In this document: positions 17,775 to 25,835 of the stretch, piece after piece | Layout of the letters: every line of letters starts with the position of its first letter | How positions within the stretch are numbered: the stretch's first letter is position 1 | Assembly: GCA_016291495.1 (NCBI GenBank) | Contig: JAEEXI010000003.1 | Coordinates: 124,001 to 188,000 of the forward strand | Length of the DNA stretch: 64,000 nt | From: Prevotella sp. | Lineage (GTDB): Bacteria > Bacteroidota > Bacteroidia > Bacteroidales > Bacteroidaceae | Reading direction: 5' to 3' | The notes under the pieces: model-generated | Seen by the model: only the letters and a program-made list of their open reading frames with translations | What the model was told of the DNA's origin: nothing | Databases searched by the model: none | Made by a program: the position numbers and the translations under genes

Positions 17775-18614
17775 TTACTTCTTACCTTTATTAATATAGT
17801 CTGGGAAAGTCAGCGACCAGCGAGAGTGGCTCCATTTGCGACATAAAGTATCGTAGTCGGCAAGGTGCTTATACGACAGGCGTTTCTGGAGCCAAGGACG
17901 CTGTACCTTATCTTGTACGAAGTTGCCATAGAGTTCGAACTCCGAGAAGGCTGAGAGTTGCTGACGATCATAGCTTTTCAAAATCGTATCTGTCCATGAA
18001 TGTCCCTCTCTGGTGAGCTGCTGGTGCAACACCTCCAGTTGTTCTTTGTCAAACAGCATCTTATGGTCGACATAGGAGAGGGGTGCCAATGCAAGTTCTG
18101 GCATCAGTTGACAGATATTGTCATAATAAGGCTGGTGCTCCTCGTAACTCATATAGAACACCGTCTGCTGGTCGTCTGTCAAGAACACATGCGGACGTAT
18201 CAACACATGATCGGCATCGATACAGAGATAATGCCGACAAGTGCCTACCCTGCCACTCAGTTTGACGAATTGCTGGAAGAGCCATCCACTACGATCCAGC
18301 GTATGGCCATCAGGAGTCTGTATCTGCAGGTGCAAGTCCTTAGGACCATAACCGAAGACACTCGTCTCATCGACAAACTGCAACTGGTGCTCCTCACAGA
18401 ACTGGATGATTTCCTGTTGGGCCGGTGCCACGAGATATATCTGTTGGATGGGATGAGCCACCTGATGGCGCACGCCCTCTAAGCACAACGGCAGGATGTT
18501 CAAATCCTTAGCAATGATAGGGATGACCACATCAATAGGTTCTGTGGAGGGTTTCAGCTGAGGAAACCTTCGCCACGCAAACAAACGGTATCTTATCTTA
18601 CGGAGTTGACTCAT
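17775..18614 (-). CDS. DUF6492-like glycosyltransferase
   Basis: A 279-residue protein with a GT-A-like core: PIDVVIPIIAKDLNILPLCL at ~27 and YLCIDADHVLIRP at ~145 carrying the D-x-D motif. It resembles the DUF6492 group of putative glycosyltransferases. Its ATG overlaps the stop of the fucosyltransferase-like gene (ATGA), and its own stop lies in GGTAAGAAGTAAGATG, which also carries the start codon of the GT87/FGE fusion. The three genes form a tight minus-strand operon for surface-glycan assembly. The sugar specificity cannot be told. Confidence 0.75.
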   Translation of the reverse strand: MSQLRKIRYRLFAWRRFPQLKPSTEPIDVVIPIIAKDLNILPLCLEGVRHQVAHPIQQIYLVAPAQQEIIQFCEEHQLQFVDETSVFGYGPKDLHLQIQTPDGHTLDRSGWLFQQFVKLSGRVGTCRHYLCIDADHVLIRPHVFLTDDQQTVFYMSYEEHQPYYDNICQLMPELALAPLSYVDHKMLFDKEQLEVLHQQLTREGHSWTDTILKSYDRQQLSAFSEFELYGNFVQDKVQRPWLQKRLSYKHLADYDTLCRKWSHSRWSLTFPDYINKGKK

Positions 18615-19441
18615 ACAATGTTTCTAAACCAATAGTCGAACAACTTAAAACCTTCGGCTGTCATCTCCTCGGCGTTGGCAGTATCCATCCGATAGAGAGG
18701 GATGTCGCGATACATGGCAGCCACCAGGGAGAAAGTGCTGGGAGGTCCTATCAGATAGTCACACTCCGAGAGCATGAAAAGGTCTTCCGGTGCATTGCCG
18801 TGCAGATGATGGATATGCGCCTGTGGACAAAGTTCCTGATAGCGTTCCTCTGTCACAGCAGCATCGTTGGTAGAGAGATAGACATGAATCTCCTGATTGG
18901 GATGCATCGCAACAAATCGATTGATATATCGGGCGTATGTCTCATCGTCGAAACAATACTTGCCGTAATTCCATGTCGCATAGTCGCCACGGCGGATATG
19001 GACGCCCAGACGACAAATTGACAATTGAGAGTTGAGAGTTGAAAATTTCATCTTCTCCTTCACAGGCTCTGTAATTTGAGGGTCGATGCGGAAGAGGTCG
19101 CAGATCTCCTGACGGTATTTCAGGAATAGGTCGTAATAGCGCACGAACCAGCCACTGACCACAATATGCCGATGGTGCAGCATCTTCTGTTCCAACGCTT
19201 CACGATCGCAGTCGCTGTGCTTGAAATTTGCTGTCGGCAAGAGCCTCAGCGCAGCCATATACTTGGCAAAGAGATACCATAAGAAACCCGTCAGGGACGT
19301 ATGACAGATATGGAAATACTGATATTTGTAGCTGAAACGCATAGAGATAACCTTTCGCCCATGCTCCCTACCCCATGCATAGACATGAGCATACTGCAAC
19401 AAGTTGTTGCACATCTGACTCTTATCTCTGGCAAATATCAT
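18611..19441 (-). CDS. Alpha-1,2-fucosyltransferase-like protein (GT11 type)
   Basis: A 276-residue protein. The donor-binding motif HIRRGDY of GT11/O-fucosyltransferase folds lies at ~146-152, followed by IHVYLSTNDAA and a C-terminal DYLIGPPSTFSLVAAMY segment typical of the GDP-fucose site. The N-terminal QMCNNLLQYAHVYAWG corresponds to the usual GLGNQMFQYA motif but is diverged. It is expected to add fucose to a surface glycan. A heptamer array inserts KFSTLNSQLSIC (131-142) immediately before the donor-site strand. It has a good SD (AGGAG) and a promoter (TACCTTTGC, 19510-19502). Confidence 0.8.
   Translation of the reverse strand: MIFARDKSQMCNNLLQYAHVYAWGREHGRKVISMRFSYKYQYFHICHTSLTGFLWYLFAKYMAALRLLPTANFKHSDCDREALEQKMLHHRHIVVSGWFVRYYDLFLKYRQEICDLFRIDPQITEPVKEKMKFSTLNSQLSICRLGVHIRRGDYATWNYGKYCFDDETYARYINRFVAMHPNQEIHVYLSTNDAAVTEERYQELCPQAHIHHLHGNAPEDLFMLSECDYLIGPPSTFSLVAAMYRDIPLYRMDTANAEEMTAEGFKLFDYWFRNIV
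19015..19049 (-). repeat. Heptamer array inside the fucosyltransferase-like gene
   Basis: Plus strand AAATTGA CAATTGA, GAGTTGA GAGTTGA and AAATTTC, 5 units of 7 bp. On the coding strand it reads STLNSQLSI in frame. Confidence 0.85.
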
Positions 19442-19501
19442 CTTTCTCCTATTTAAGCAACAAACGCATCCGGGTTATTTATTTTTCGCCCCAGCATTTA
19501 T

Positions 19502-19510
19502 GCAAAGGTA
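19502..19510 (-). promoter_or_regulatory. -7 element for the fucosyltransferase operon
   Basis: TACCTTTGC on the minus strand, about 60 bp before the ATG at 19441. The divergent GT4 gene has its own TACCTTTGC at 19611-19619. Confidence 0.55.
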
Positions 19511-19610
19511 ATTAATTTGTCTTGAATGGCAAAGAAAATTGAATGTTATTTTTGAAATTGGGAAAACGAGCTTTGGACAAAAATAATTTTCAATTATCAA
19601 TTTAATTTCA

Positions 19611-19619
19611 TACCTTTGC
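19611..19619 (+). promoter_or_regulatory. -7 element for the GT4 gene pair
   Basis: TACCTTTGC, 15 bp before the ATG at 19635. Confidence 0.6.
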
Positions 19620-19634
19620 AAAAAATTGACAAGA

Positions 19635-20744
19635 ATGAAATTAATCGTTGGGTTTGACGCAAAGCGCATTGTTCGTAACGGCACCGGGTTAGGCAGTTAC
19701 GGACGAACTCTAGTGAATGACCTCATCCGTCGCACAGACGAGGATGTGGCATTGCGTCTGTATGCACCAGACAAAGGCAGGGACGACTTGCGCAACCAAA
19801 TTATCAACAGCGAACGAGCCCGTTTCTATTACCCTACGCACTCTCTTTCCTCTTCCTTTTGGAGGTCTTTCGGTATCGTCAAAGACCTCCAAAAGGATGG
19901 CGTACAAATATATCATGGACTTTCCGGAGAACTGCCTATCGGACTCAAGAAGGCTGGTATACGCAGTGTCGTCACCATCCACGACCTTATTTTCATGCGC
20001 CACCCGGAATACTACCATTGGATAGATACGAAAATCTACGAATGGAAATTCCGTCAGACCATCAAGGAGGCAGACCACATCATTGCCATCAGCGAGCGCA
20101 CCAAACAGGACATCATGGAGTTAGGTGGCGTAAGCGAAGACAAGATAACAGTCATCTACCAGAGTTATGCACCTCGTTTCTCTGAGAAGCCAACTCCAGA
20201 ACAGGTAGCGGCAGTACGTGAACGGTATCAGATACCAGCGCGTTTCATCCTGAATGTAGGAACCATTGAAGAGCGAAAGAATCTACGACTGGCTATTGAT
20301 GCCATAAATAGCTTGCCAGAGGACATTCACGTGGTAGCTGTAGGCCGACAGACGAAGTATGCAGAACAACTACCCCAAAGTCCTCGTGTCCATCTGTTAA
20401 GTGGTGTTGACGACGAGACCCTAGCAGCTATTTACAGTATGGCGGAGGTCTTTGTTTATCCCTCCCGTTATGAGGGTTTTGGCATCCCCATCATCGAAGC
20501 GATTGCTGCAGGACTTCCTGTGGTGGCATGTACCGGTTCCTGTCTGGAAGAGGCTGGGGGACCTGCCAATCTGTATGTTGCCCCAGATGATGCCAAGGGA
20601 ATGGCTTCTGCTGTGCAGTCGATGCTCAAGGGGAATGCAGAACGTGAGCAGCGCATCCGTCAGAGCCAACAGTATATCGAACGCTTCAAGGGGACGGATG
20701 TGGCTGCGCAGGTATTAAAGGTTTATGAGGAGTTAAGGAGTTAA
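19635..20744 (+). CDS. GT4 family glycosyltransferase
   Basis: A 369-residue GT-B enzyme. The ATG at 19635 is preferred to an upstream TTG because it starts MKLIVGFDAKRIVRNGTGLG, the usual N-terminal beta strand with a glycine loop. The C-terminal half carries FILNVGTIEERKNLRLAIDA (~205), the nucleotide-sugar region YPSRYEGFGIPIIEAIAAGL (~275) with the E-x7-E motif, and PVVACTGSCLEEAGG. It probably transfers mannose, glucose or a similar sugar from a nucleotide donor. It ends ELRS-stop inside an octamer repeat that leads into the next GT gene 5 bp later. Confidence 0.88.
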   Translation: MKLIVGFDAKRIVRNGTGLGSYGRTLVNDLIRRTDEDVALRLYAPDKGRDDLRNQIINSERARFYYPTHSLSSSFWRSFGIVKDLQKDGVQIYHGLSGELPIGLKKAGIRSVVTIHDLIFMRHPEYYHWIDTKIYEWKFRQTIKEADHIIAISERTKQDIMELGGVSEDKITVIYQSYAPRFSEKPTPEQVAAVRERYQIPARFILNVGTIEERKNLRLAIDAINSLPEDIHVVAVGRQTKYAEQLPQSPRVHLLSGVDDETLAAIYSMAEVFVYPSRYEGFGIPIIEAIAAGLPVVACTGSCLEEAGGPANLYVAPDDAKGMASAVQSMLKGNAEREQRIRQSQQYIERFKGTDVAAQVLKVYEELRS

Positions 20745-20745
20745 G
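20730..20745 (+). repeat. Octamer repeat at a GT4-GT4 junction
   Basis: GAGTTAAG GAGTTAAG contains the stop codon TAA and an AAGGAG ribosome-site-like sequence 5 bp before the next ATG (20750). It is identical in sequence to the units at 15007-15030. Confidence 0.75.
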
Positions 20746-20749
20746 ACAT

Positions 20750-21724
20750 ATGAGATTAGGCGTATTACTTCCCCATACCAAGTTATACGGAGGTGTGAAA
20801 CGGTTTCTGGAGCTCGGCAACATCTTTGTGGAAAAAGGACATGAGTTCTATGTATTCACCCCTGACGGAGCTGCTCCAAACTGGTTTTCGTTCAGGGGCA
20901 AGATGGCGACATTCGCTGATGTACAGAACATGGAGTTGGATGCCCTGTGGACTACAACTCCCAGTGACCTGCCGCTGCTGTTACAATCCCAGGCACGGCA
21001 TAAGATTTTCTATCATGTACGTATCAAGGAAAATCTCATGGAGATACTAAGACACCCAGAGATAGAGCTATATGCCTGTTCCTCGAACGTCTATCAACAC
21101 GATCTAAAGAAGTTTGGACGCAAGGCTTTCTTAGCGGTTGGCGGAGTCACGGTACGGAACTACGAGCCCAAAACAGACTATCAGGTGAAAGACCGTCCTT
21201 TCGTTGTGATGGGGTATGGTCGACTGGCAGAGAGCGTAAAGGGAACCCGTTATGTCGTCAGTGCCTGTGAACGGCTCTACAGACGAGGCTATAACATCCA
21301 GTTATTATTGTTTGATACCCATACGTCAGACAAGATGCGTCAGAAATACGAGAAGTTCAAATGTAGCTGTCCTTATGAGTTTGTGTTGAATCATCCTTTT
21401 GACCATAACTCAGAACTGTTTAATCGTGCTGATTGTTTTGTATCTGCAGAGAATCCAAAATACTCTGGTTGGAACAATACGGTAGCAGAGGCGATGGCAT
21501 GCGGTCTGCCTGTCATCTCTACGAAGGCTGGAACGGCAGACTTGCTGATAGATGGTGTCAACGGCATCCGTTCTGCCCGTTGGGTATTCTGCTTCACCAA
21601 ACACATCGCCCGTCTTTATGACGACGAACCTTTACGCCAACGGTTAGGACTGGCGGCACGTGAACATATCCAGTTGTTTGACTGGGAAAAAGTAGCAGAG
21701 AAGATTTTGGAACATCTGGGTTAG
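20750..21724 (+). CDS. GT4 family glycosyltransferase
   Basis: A 324-residue GT-B protein, shorter than most GT4 enzymes (350-400). The N-terminal MRLGVLLPHTKLYGGVKRFL has the acceptor-side glycine motif. The donor half has YGRLAESVKGTRYVVSACE and ENPKYSGWNNTVAEAMACGL, the latter with the conserved Glu-rich GT4 pattern, then PVISTKAGTADLL. The stop codon lies in the loop of a terminator hairpin shared with the convergent GT2 gene, which it overlaps by 4 bp. Confidence 0.83.
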   Translation: MRLGVLLPHTKLYGGVKRFLELGNIFVEKGHEFYVFTPDGAAPNWFSFRGKMATFADVQNMELDALWTTTPSDLPLLLQSQARHKIFYHVRIKENLMEILRHPEIELYACSSNVYQHDLKKFGRKAFLAVGGVTVRNYEPKTDYQVKDRPFVVMGYGRLAESVKGTRYVVSACERLYRRGYNIQLLLFDTHTSDKMRQKYEKFKCSCPYEFVLNHPFDHNSELFNRADCFVSAENPKYSGWNNTVAEAMACGLPVISTKAGTADLLIDGVNGIRSARWVFCFTKHIARLYDDEPLRQRLGLAAREHIQLFDWEKVAEKILEHLG

Positions 21725-21742
21725 AACTCCCAGATGTTTTTG
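21711..21742. terminator. Bidirectional terminator made from the overlapping 3' ends of two genes
   Basis: AACATCTGGG (21711-21720) pairs perfectly with CCCAGATGTT (21729-21738); the 8-base loop TTAGAACT contains the stop codons of both convergent genes. T-runs follow on the plus strand (TTTTTG, then TTTTT). Confidence 0.8.
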
Positions 21743-22605
21743 ATTTTTACATCACGGAAAATCGTCAAGACACGTTTCAGTTTACTACGTAACAGGTCTT
21801 TTTGGAGTCTTCCGTCTGGTTGCGCATCAGCATCCCATGGCTCTCCCCGATGGAGGATGTCACGCATGAACGAGGCAGAGGTGATACCCCATTTCCGAAG
21901 GAACTGCGTAGAGCCGTCGTTTTTCACGACACGATGCGTAGAACGAGCCTCGAAATGATATACTCTGCTTTTATCAATACCCTTGAACAGACGCACACCT
22001 ACCTTCCACAGCTTTGCAGAAAAGTCAGGGTCGCTATACATACCCGGACTATACTCTACACTATATCCTCCTACGAGATCCCAAATGTCACGATGTACGA
22101 TATTCGGTGGCCATGTAGCTCCCATCCAGTCACCATGTTTCAGCGCCTGGTACTCTTTCAGGAGTCTCTCCTCTTCGAAAGTCTCTATGCTCTCTCCATA
22201 GTTGGCAGGTGCAATGACACTCTTACAGAAGAATTTACGCGGCTGTATCAAGGTAGAGGAAAAGAAGAACATTTTATGGCCGATGGCACGTATCTCGTCA
22301 TAGAGTGCCTTGTCCCATTCAGGACAGACATACATATCATCGTTCATAAAGAGAACATAGTCTGTGGTGACAAGGGGTCGCAACTGGTTCAAAGCAAGAC
22401 AAACCCCTACGTTCTCCGCAGAATGCGTATATGCCAGTCCTTGTGCTTTCACCCATTCCAACGTGCCGTCCGTCCCCTCGTTGACATGAATGAGTATCTG
22501 ATGTTCATAGGTGGAGTTCTTGCGGATGCTCTCCACACAGAGCTGGAGAAATTTCAGGTTGTTCCATGTCGGAATCAGGATGGAGAATAACTTGGAGTCA
22601 GCCAT
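21721..22605 (-). CDS. GT2 family glycosyltransferase
   Basis: A 294-residue GT-A protein with FSILIPTWNNLKFLQLCVES at ~7, ENVGVCLALNQL (~64) and the metal-binding VLFMNDDMYVCPEW (~84). A catalytic-region tryptophan segment is followed by the C-terminal RVYHFEARSTHR. It is probably a rhamnosyl-, galactosyl- or similar transferase of the glycan cluster. It is alone on the minus strand between plus-strand GT genes and overlaps the end of the GT4 gene. Confidence 0.83.
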   Translation of the reverse strand: MADSKLFSILIPTWNNLKFLQLCVESIRKNSTYEHQILIHVNEGTDGTLEWVKAQGLAYTHSAENVGVCLALNQLRPLVTTDYVLFMNDDMYVCPEWDKALYDEIRAIGHKMFFFSSTLIQPRKFFCKSVIAPANYGESIETFEEERLLKEYQALKHGDWMGATWPPNIVHRDIWDLVGGYSVEYSPGMYSDPDFSAKLWKVGVRLFKGIDKSRVYHFEARSTHRVVKNDGSTQFLRKWGITSASFMRDILHRGEPWDADAQPDGRLQKDLLRSKLKRVLTIFRDVKIKNIWEF

Positions 22606-22652
22606 ATACTTATCGTTAACAAGGACAAAAGTAGGTATTATTTTCTAATTAT

Positions 22653-22704
22653 GCAAGAAAACAAGTTTTCTTTTTGCATTTTACTCACTTATTTGTATCT
22701 TTGC
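22653..22704 (+). promoter_or_regulatory. Copy C of a repeated promoter element, upstream of the GT90 gene
   Basis: A hairpin-forming AGAAAACAAGTTTTCT segment is followed by TTTTACTCACTTATTTGTA and the -7 element TATCTTTGC (22696-22704). The 24 bp at 22679-22702 match copies A and B near 46632 and 46705 at 22 of 24 positions. Confidence 0.7.
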
Positions 22705-22719
22705 AGCAAAGTTGAGTAT

Positions 22720-23724
22720 ATGATGAATCTACGAAAGCTCTATTACCTGAGCCATAACGGCAAGAATAGTAACTTGCTCTATTTCCTGAAGGCATATATC
22801 AGGGAATACACGCCCAAATGTTTCACTCGGATGATGCTGAACAGGGAACTGGCGAAACTCGACAAGCGTGATGACCGTGACTATATCCTCCAACGGGTAA
22901 ACTATTATAACAAGCTGACACCTTCCCACGCCTTCAATCATGAGCAATGGACAAAGGAGGCTGTGGAAATACGTCATCAGCCCATGACGCGCCAGAAGGT
23001 GTATTACTTCGACGCGATGGAGATTGCCCGCTATTTCAGCGGTAAGAAGAAATGGATCCTGTTGTCCGGTGACATTACCCATGTGCCTGAGGTTCCTACA
23101 ATTATCAAGAGCCGCCCATTGGGTGATGACAACCAGAACTCAGTGGTACTAAAAATGGAAAAAGTGCGCCATTTCCTGTTCGTCAACGATAAGAAGGCGT
23201 GGCGTGACAAGAAGAACATGACGATATTCCGTGGCGACTTAGGAGCCAGGAAACAGAACAGGGATGTCTTTATGGAGCGTTTCGCCGACGGACAGAGTCC
23301 GATGGTGGATGCCGCCTCTACCAACCGCATCGAGGCACATCCAGAATGGCAAGCCGGCAAGATGACGATTGAGGAGCATCTCGACTATAAATTCATCATG
23401 TCGTTAGAGGGCAATGATGTCGCCTCGAACCTAAAATGGGTGATGTCGTCCAACTCGATAGCCGTCACACCCCGTCATACGGTGGAGACATGGTTCATGG
23501 AGGGAACGCTCATCCCTAACTATCACTATATAGAGGTTAAGGACGACTTCTCCGACTTGGAGGAACGGCTCACCTACTATATTGAACATCCAGAGGAGGC
23601 AGAGGCGATTATCCAACATGCCCACGAGTATGTCGACCAGTTCAGGGATGAGGCGCGTGAGAAGCTCATTTCCTTGTTAGTATTGAAGAAATATTTCGAA
23701 ATCACCAATGATAGAACGTTGTAA
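22720..23724 (+). CDS. GT90 family glycosyltransferase (LpsA/CAP10-like)
   Basis: About 334 residues from ATGATG at 22720. The frame is open further upstream, but that extension is encoded by the promoter element and is not expected to be translated. Diagnostic GT90 segments are TIFRGDLGARKQNRDVFMER (~168), EHLDYKFIMSLEGNDVASNL (~222), MSSNSIAVTPRHTVETWFME and IPNYHYIEVKDDFSDLEERL. Bacterial members add xylose/glucose-type sugars to lipopolysaccharide core. The 3' end overlaps the following GT87 gene by 17 bp, indicating translational coupling. Confidence 0.88.
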   Translation: MMNLRKLYYLSHNGKNSNLLYFLKAYIREYTPKCFTRMMLNRELAKLDKRDDRDYILQRVNYYNKLTPSHAFNHEQWTKEAVEIRHQPMTRQKVYYFDAMEIARYFSGKKKWILLSGDITHVPEVPTIIKSRPLGDDNQNSVVLKMEKVRHFLFVNDKKAWRDKKNMTIFRGDLGARKQNRDVFMERFADGQSPMVDAASTNRIEAHPEWQAGKMTIEEHLDYKFIMSLEGNDVASNLKWVMSSNSIAVTPRHTVETWFMEGTLIPNYHYIEVKDDFSDLEERLTYYIEHPEEAEAIIQHAHEYVDQFRDEAREKLISLLVLKKYFEITNDRTL

Positions 23725-24880
23725 GGCATTCTTCTCCAAACCGTTCTGGAGTGACGACCGCACGTTGTTGGGACTGTGGCTGTTATTACCCGTCATCGGT
23801 GGACTTGTCAAGCTGAACAAGTGCAACAACTTCCTCATTTTCAAATATGTCTTCTGGCATGCGTGGAACGGTACTTCGCTCTATGCTCCCTATCCCGAGG
23901 AGTACCATGACGTGAACCACTACGGTCCCTTCTTCTCGGTCGTCGTGGCACCCTTTGCCATCCTTCCGCAATACATGGGCGTACTCCTTTGGGTGGTCGC
24001 CCTCACGATGTTCCTCTATGTGGCAATACGCAAGTCGCAGTTCACGAAATACCAGCGTATCTTCATCCTCTGGTTCTGTGCCCATGAATTGCTGACGGCT
24101 ATCTTCATGCAGCAGTTCAATATCGCCATCGCCGCCATCATTCTCCTCTCGTATTACTGTATCGAGAAGGAGCAGGATTTCTGGGCGGCGTTCTTCATCA
24201 TGCTGGGTACGTTTGTGAAACTCTATGGCATCGTGGGACTGGCGTTCCTCTTCTTCTCCAAACACAAAGGGAAACTCATCCTCTCCTTAGTGTTCTGGGC
24301 TGTGGTGATGTTCGTGGCTCCGATGGTGTTCCATGGTCCCGACTATCTGATAGGACAGTATCAGGAATGGTATGAGAGCCTGTCGAGCAAGAATGCGGAG
24401 AATATGTTCAGTACAACAACCAATGTCTCTATCCTCGGTATGATACGCAAGATATCCCAGTGTGCCACCTATTCCGACATCTGGATTATCTTAGCGGGAC
24501 TGGTGATGTTTGTCATCCCCTATCTCCGTCTCTCGCAATACAGACATACAGCTTTCCGCCAGACACTGCTTGCCTCTGTCCTGATGTTTGTCGTCCTGTT
24601 CTCCACGGGCAGTGAGTCTAGCGGCTATATCACCCCCTTTGTAGGTCTTGCTGTCTGGTATACGGCTGCCCCTTGGCAGCGTACGAAATGGGATATCGCC
24701 CTCATGGTGTTTGCCTTCATCCTGTCGAGTATGTCGCCCAGCGACCTCTTCCCTGCGTATATCCGCAACACTTGGGTGAAGCCCTATGCCCTCAAGGCAC
24801 TACCCGTCGCCCTGATATGGCTGAAACTCTGTTATGAGATGTATGTGAAAGATTACTCAACCGAAAGTACCAAGATATGA
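23708..24880 (+). CDS. GT87-like (DUF2029) membrane glycosyltransferase
   Basis: A 390-residue polytopic membrane protein with about ten hydrophobic segments. The periplasmic loop YAPYPEEYHDVNHYGPFFSV near residues 58-77 carries the acidic residues typical of GT-C enzymes using polyprenyl-phosphate sugars. It has the same overall plan as the first half of the fusion at 15986-17773. It probably modifies lipid A-core or O-glycan in the periplasm. Its ATGA stop overlaps the acyltransferase start. Confidence 0.82.
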   Translation: MIERCKAFFSKPFWSDDRTLLGLWLLLPVIGGLVKLNKCNNFLIFKYVFWHAWNGTSLYAPYPEEYHDVNHYGPFFSVVVAPFAILPQYMGVLLWVVALTMFLYVAIRKSQFTKYQRIFILWFCAHELLTAIFMQQFNIAIAAIILLSYYCIEKEQDFWAAFFIMLGTFVKLYGIVGLAFLFFSKHKGKLILSLVFWAVVMFVAPMVFHGPDYLIGQYQEWYESLSSKNAENMFSTTTNVSILGMIRKISQCATYSDIWIILAGLVMFVIPYLRLSQYRHTAFRQTLLASVLMFVVLFSTGSESSGYITPFVGLAVWYTAAPWQRTKWDIALMVFAFILSSMSPSDLFPAYIRNTWVKPYALKALPVALIWLKLCYEMYVKDYSTESTKI

Positions 24881-25815
24881 AAATCCTCTTTTATCTACTA
24901 TATGGTGTAGCCTTCTTGTTATCCCTCCTTCCTACGAGGGTACACTATTTCCTGTCGGATATGCTTTATGTCATACTCTATCATATCGTCAAATACCGGA
25001 GGAAAGTAGTGAGAAAGAACCTTACCTCCGCTTTCCCTGAGAAATCAGAAGAAGAGATACACAAGATAGAAAAAGGATTTTACCATTTCCTCTGTGACTT
25101 GTTTGCAGAGAGCATCCAACAGATTACTATCAGCAAGAAGCATTTTAAAAAACGTATCACGTTCAAGAACGTTGACCAGTTAGAACAGGTCATCAACGAG
25201 GGGCAGTCTATAGCACTCTACCTCGGGCACTACTGTAACTGGGAATGGGTGACGACACTGCCGCTATGGCTAACCCCCAAGGCACAGTGCTGCCAAGTAT
25301 ATCACCCCTTACAGAACAAAGTCTTCGACCAACTTTTCCTGCACATCCGTGAGCGTTTCAACTCCCTGTGCATTCCCATGGCAGAGACATTACGGAGAAT
25401 CTTAGAGTTCCAACGTACTAACCAGCCCTTCATCATCGGTTATATCTCCGACCAAAAGCCCTATTGGACGAATATCCACCACTGGGTGGACTTCCTCCAT
25501 CATGACACCCCTGTGTTGACGGGTGCGGAGCGTATCATCTGTAAAATGAACCATGCCGTATTCTATACTGATATCCGTCGGGTACGAAGAGGATACTACG
25601 AAGTGACTTTCCAACCCATCACCCGTGAGCCGAAGAAGATGAAGGAGTTCGAGTTAACCAATATCTATTACCAGATGCTGGAGAAAAGTATCCAAGAGAC
25701 TCCTGAATATTGGTTATGGAGTCATAACCGTTGGAGTCGTACCCGTGAAAAATTCAACCATGACTTTGAGGTCGTCAATGGTAAGGTTGTGCATCGGAAA
25801 CAGCCCATAGAGTGA
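24877..25815 (+). CDS. Lipid A biosynthesis acyltransferase (LpxL/HtrB family)
   Basis: A 312-residue protein with one N-terminal membrane anchor (residues 5-22) and the H-x4-D/E acyltransferase motif in LGHYCNWEW (~115-123). It also has IGYISDQKPYWTN (~184) and the C-terminal YWLWSHNRWSRTRE typical of LpxL/LpxM proteins. It adds a secondary acyl chain to lipid A at the inner membrane. Its overlap with GT87 and GT90 ties lipid A acylation to core glycan assembly. Confidence 0.9.
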   Translation: MKILFYLLYGVAFLLSLLPTRVHYFLSDMLYVILYHIVKYRRKVVRKNLTSAFPEKSEEEIHKIEKGFYHFLCDLFAESIQQITISKKHFKKRITFKNVDQLEQVINEGQSIALYLGHYCNWEWVTTLPLWLTPKAQCCQVYHPLQNKVFDQLFLHIRERFNSLCIPMAETLRRILEFQRTNQPFIIGYISDQKPYWTNIHHWVDFLHHDTPVLTGAERIICKMNHAVFYTDIRRVRRGYYEVTFQPITREPKKMKEFELTNIYYQMLEKSIQETPEYWLWSHNRWSRTREKFNHDFEVVNGKVVHRKQPIE

Positions 25816-25835
25816 TCTGTCCTCACGATGGAATG

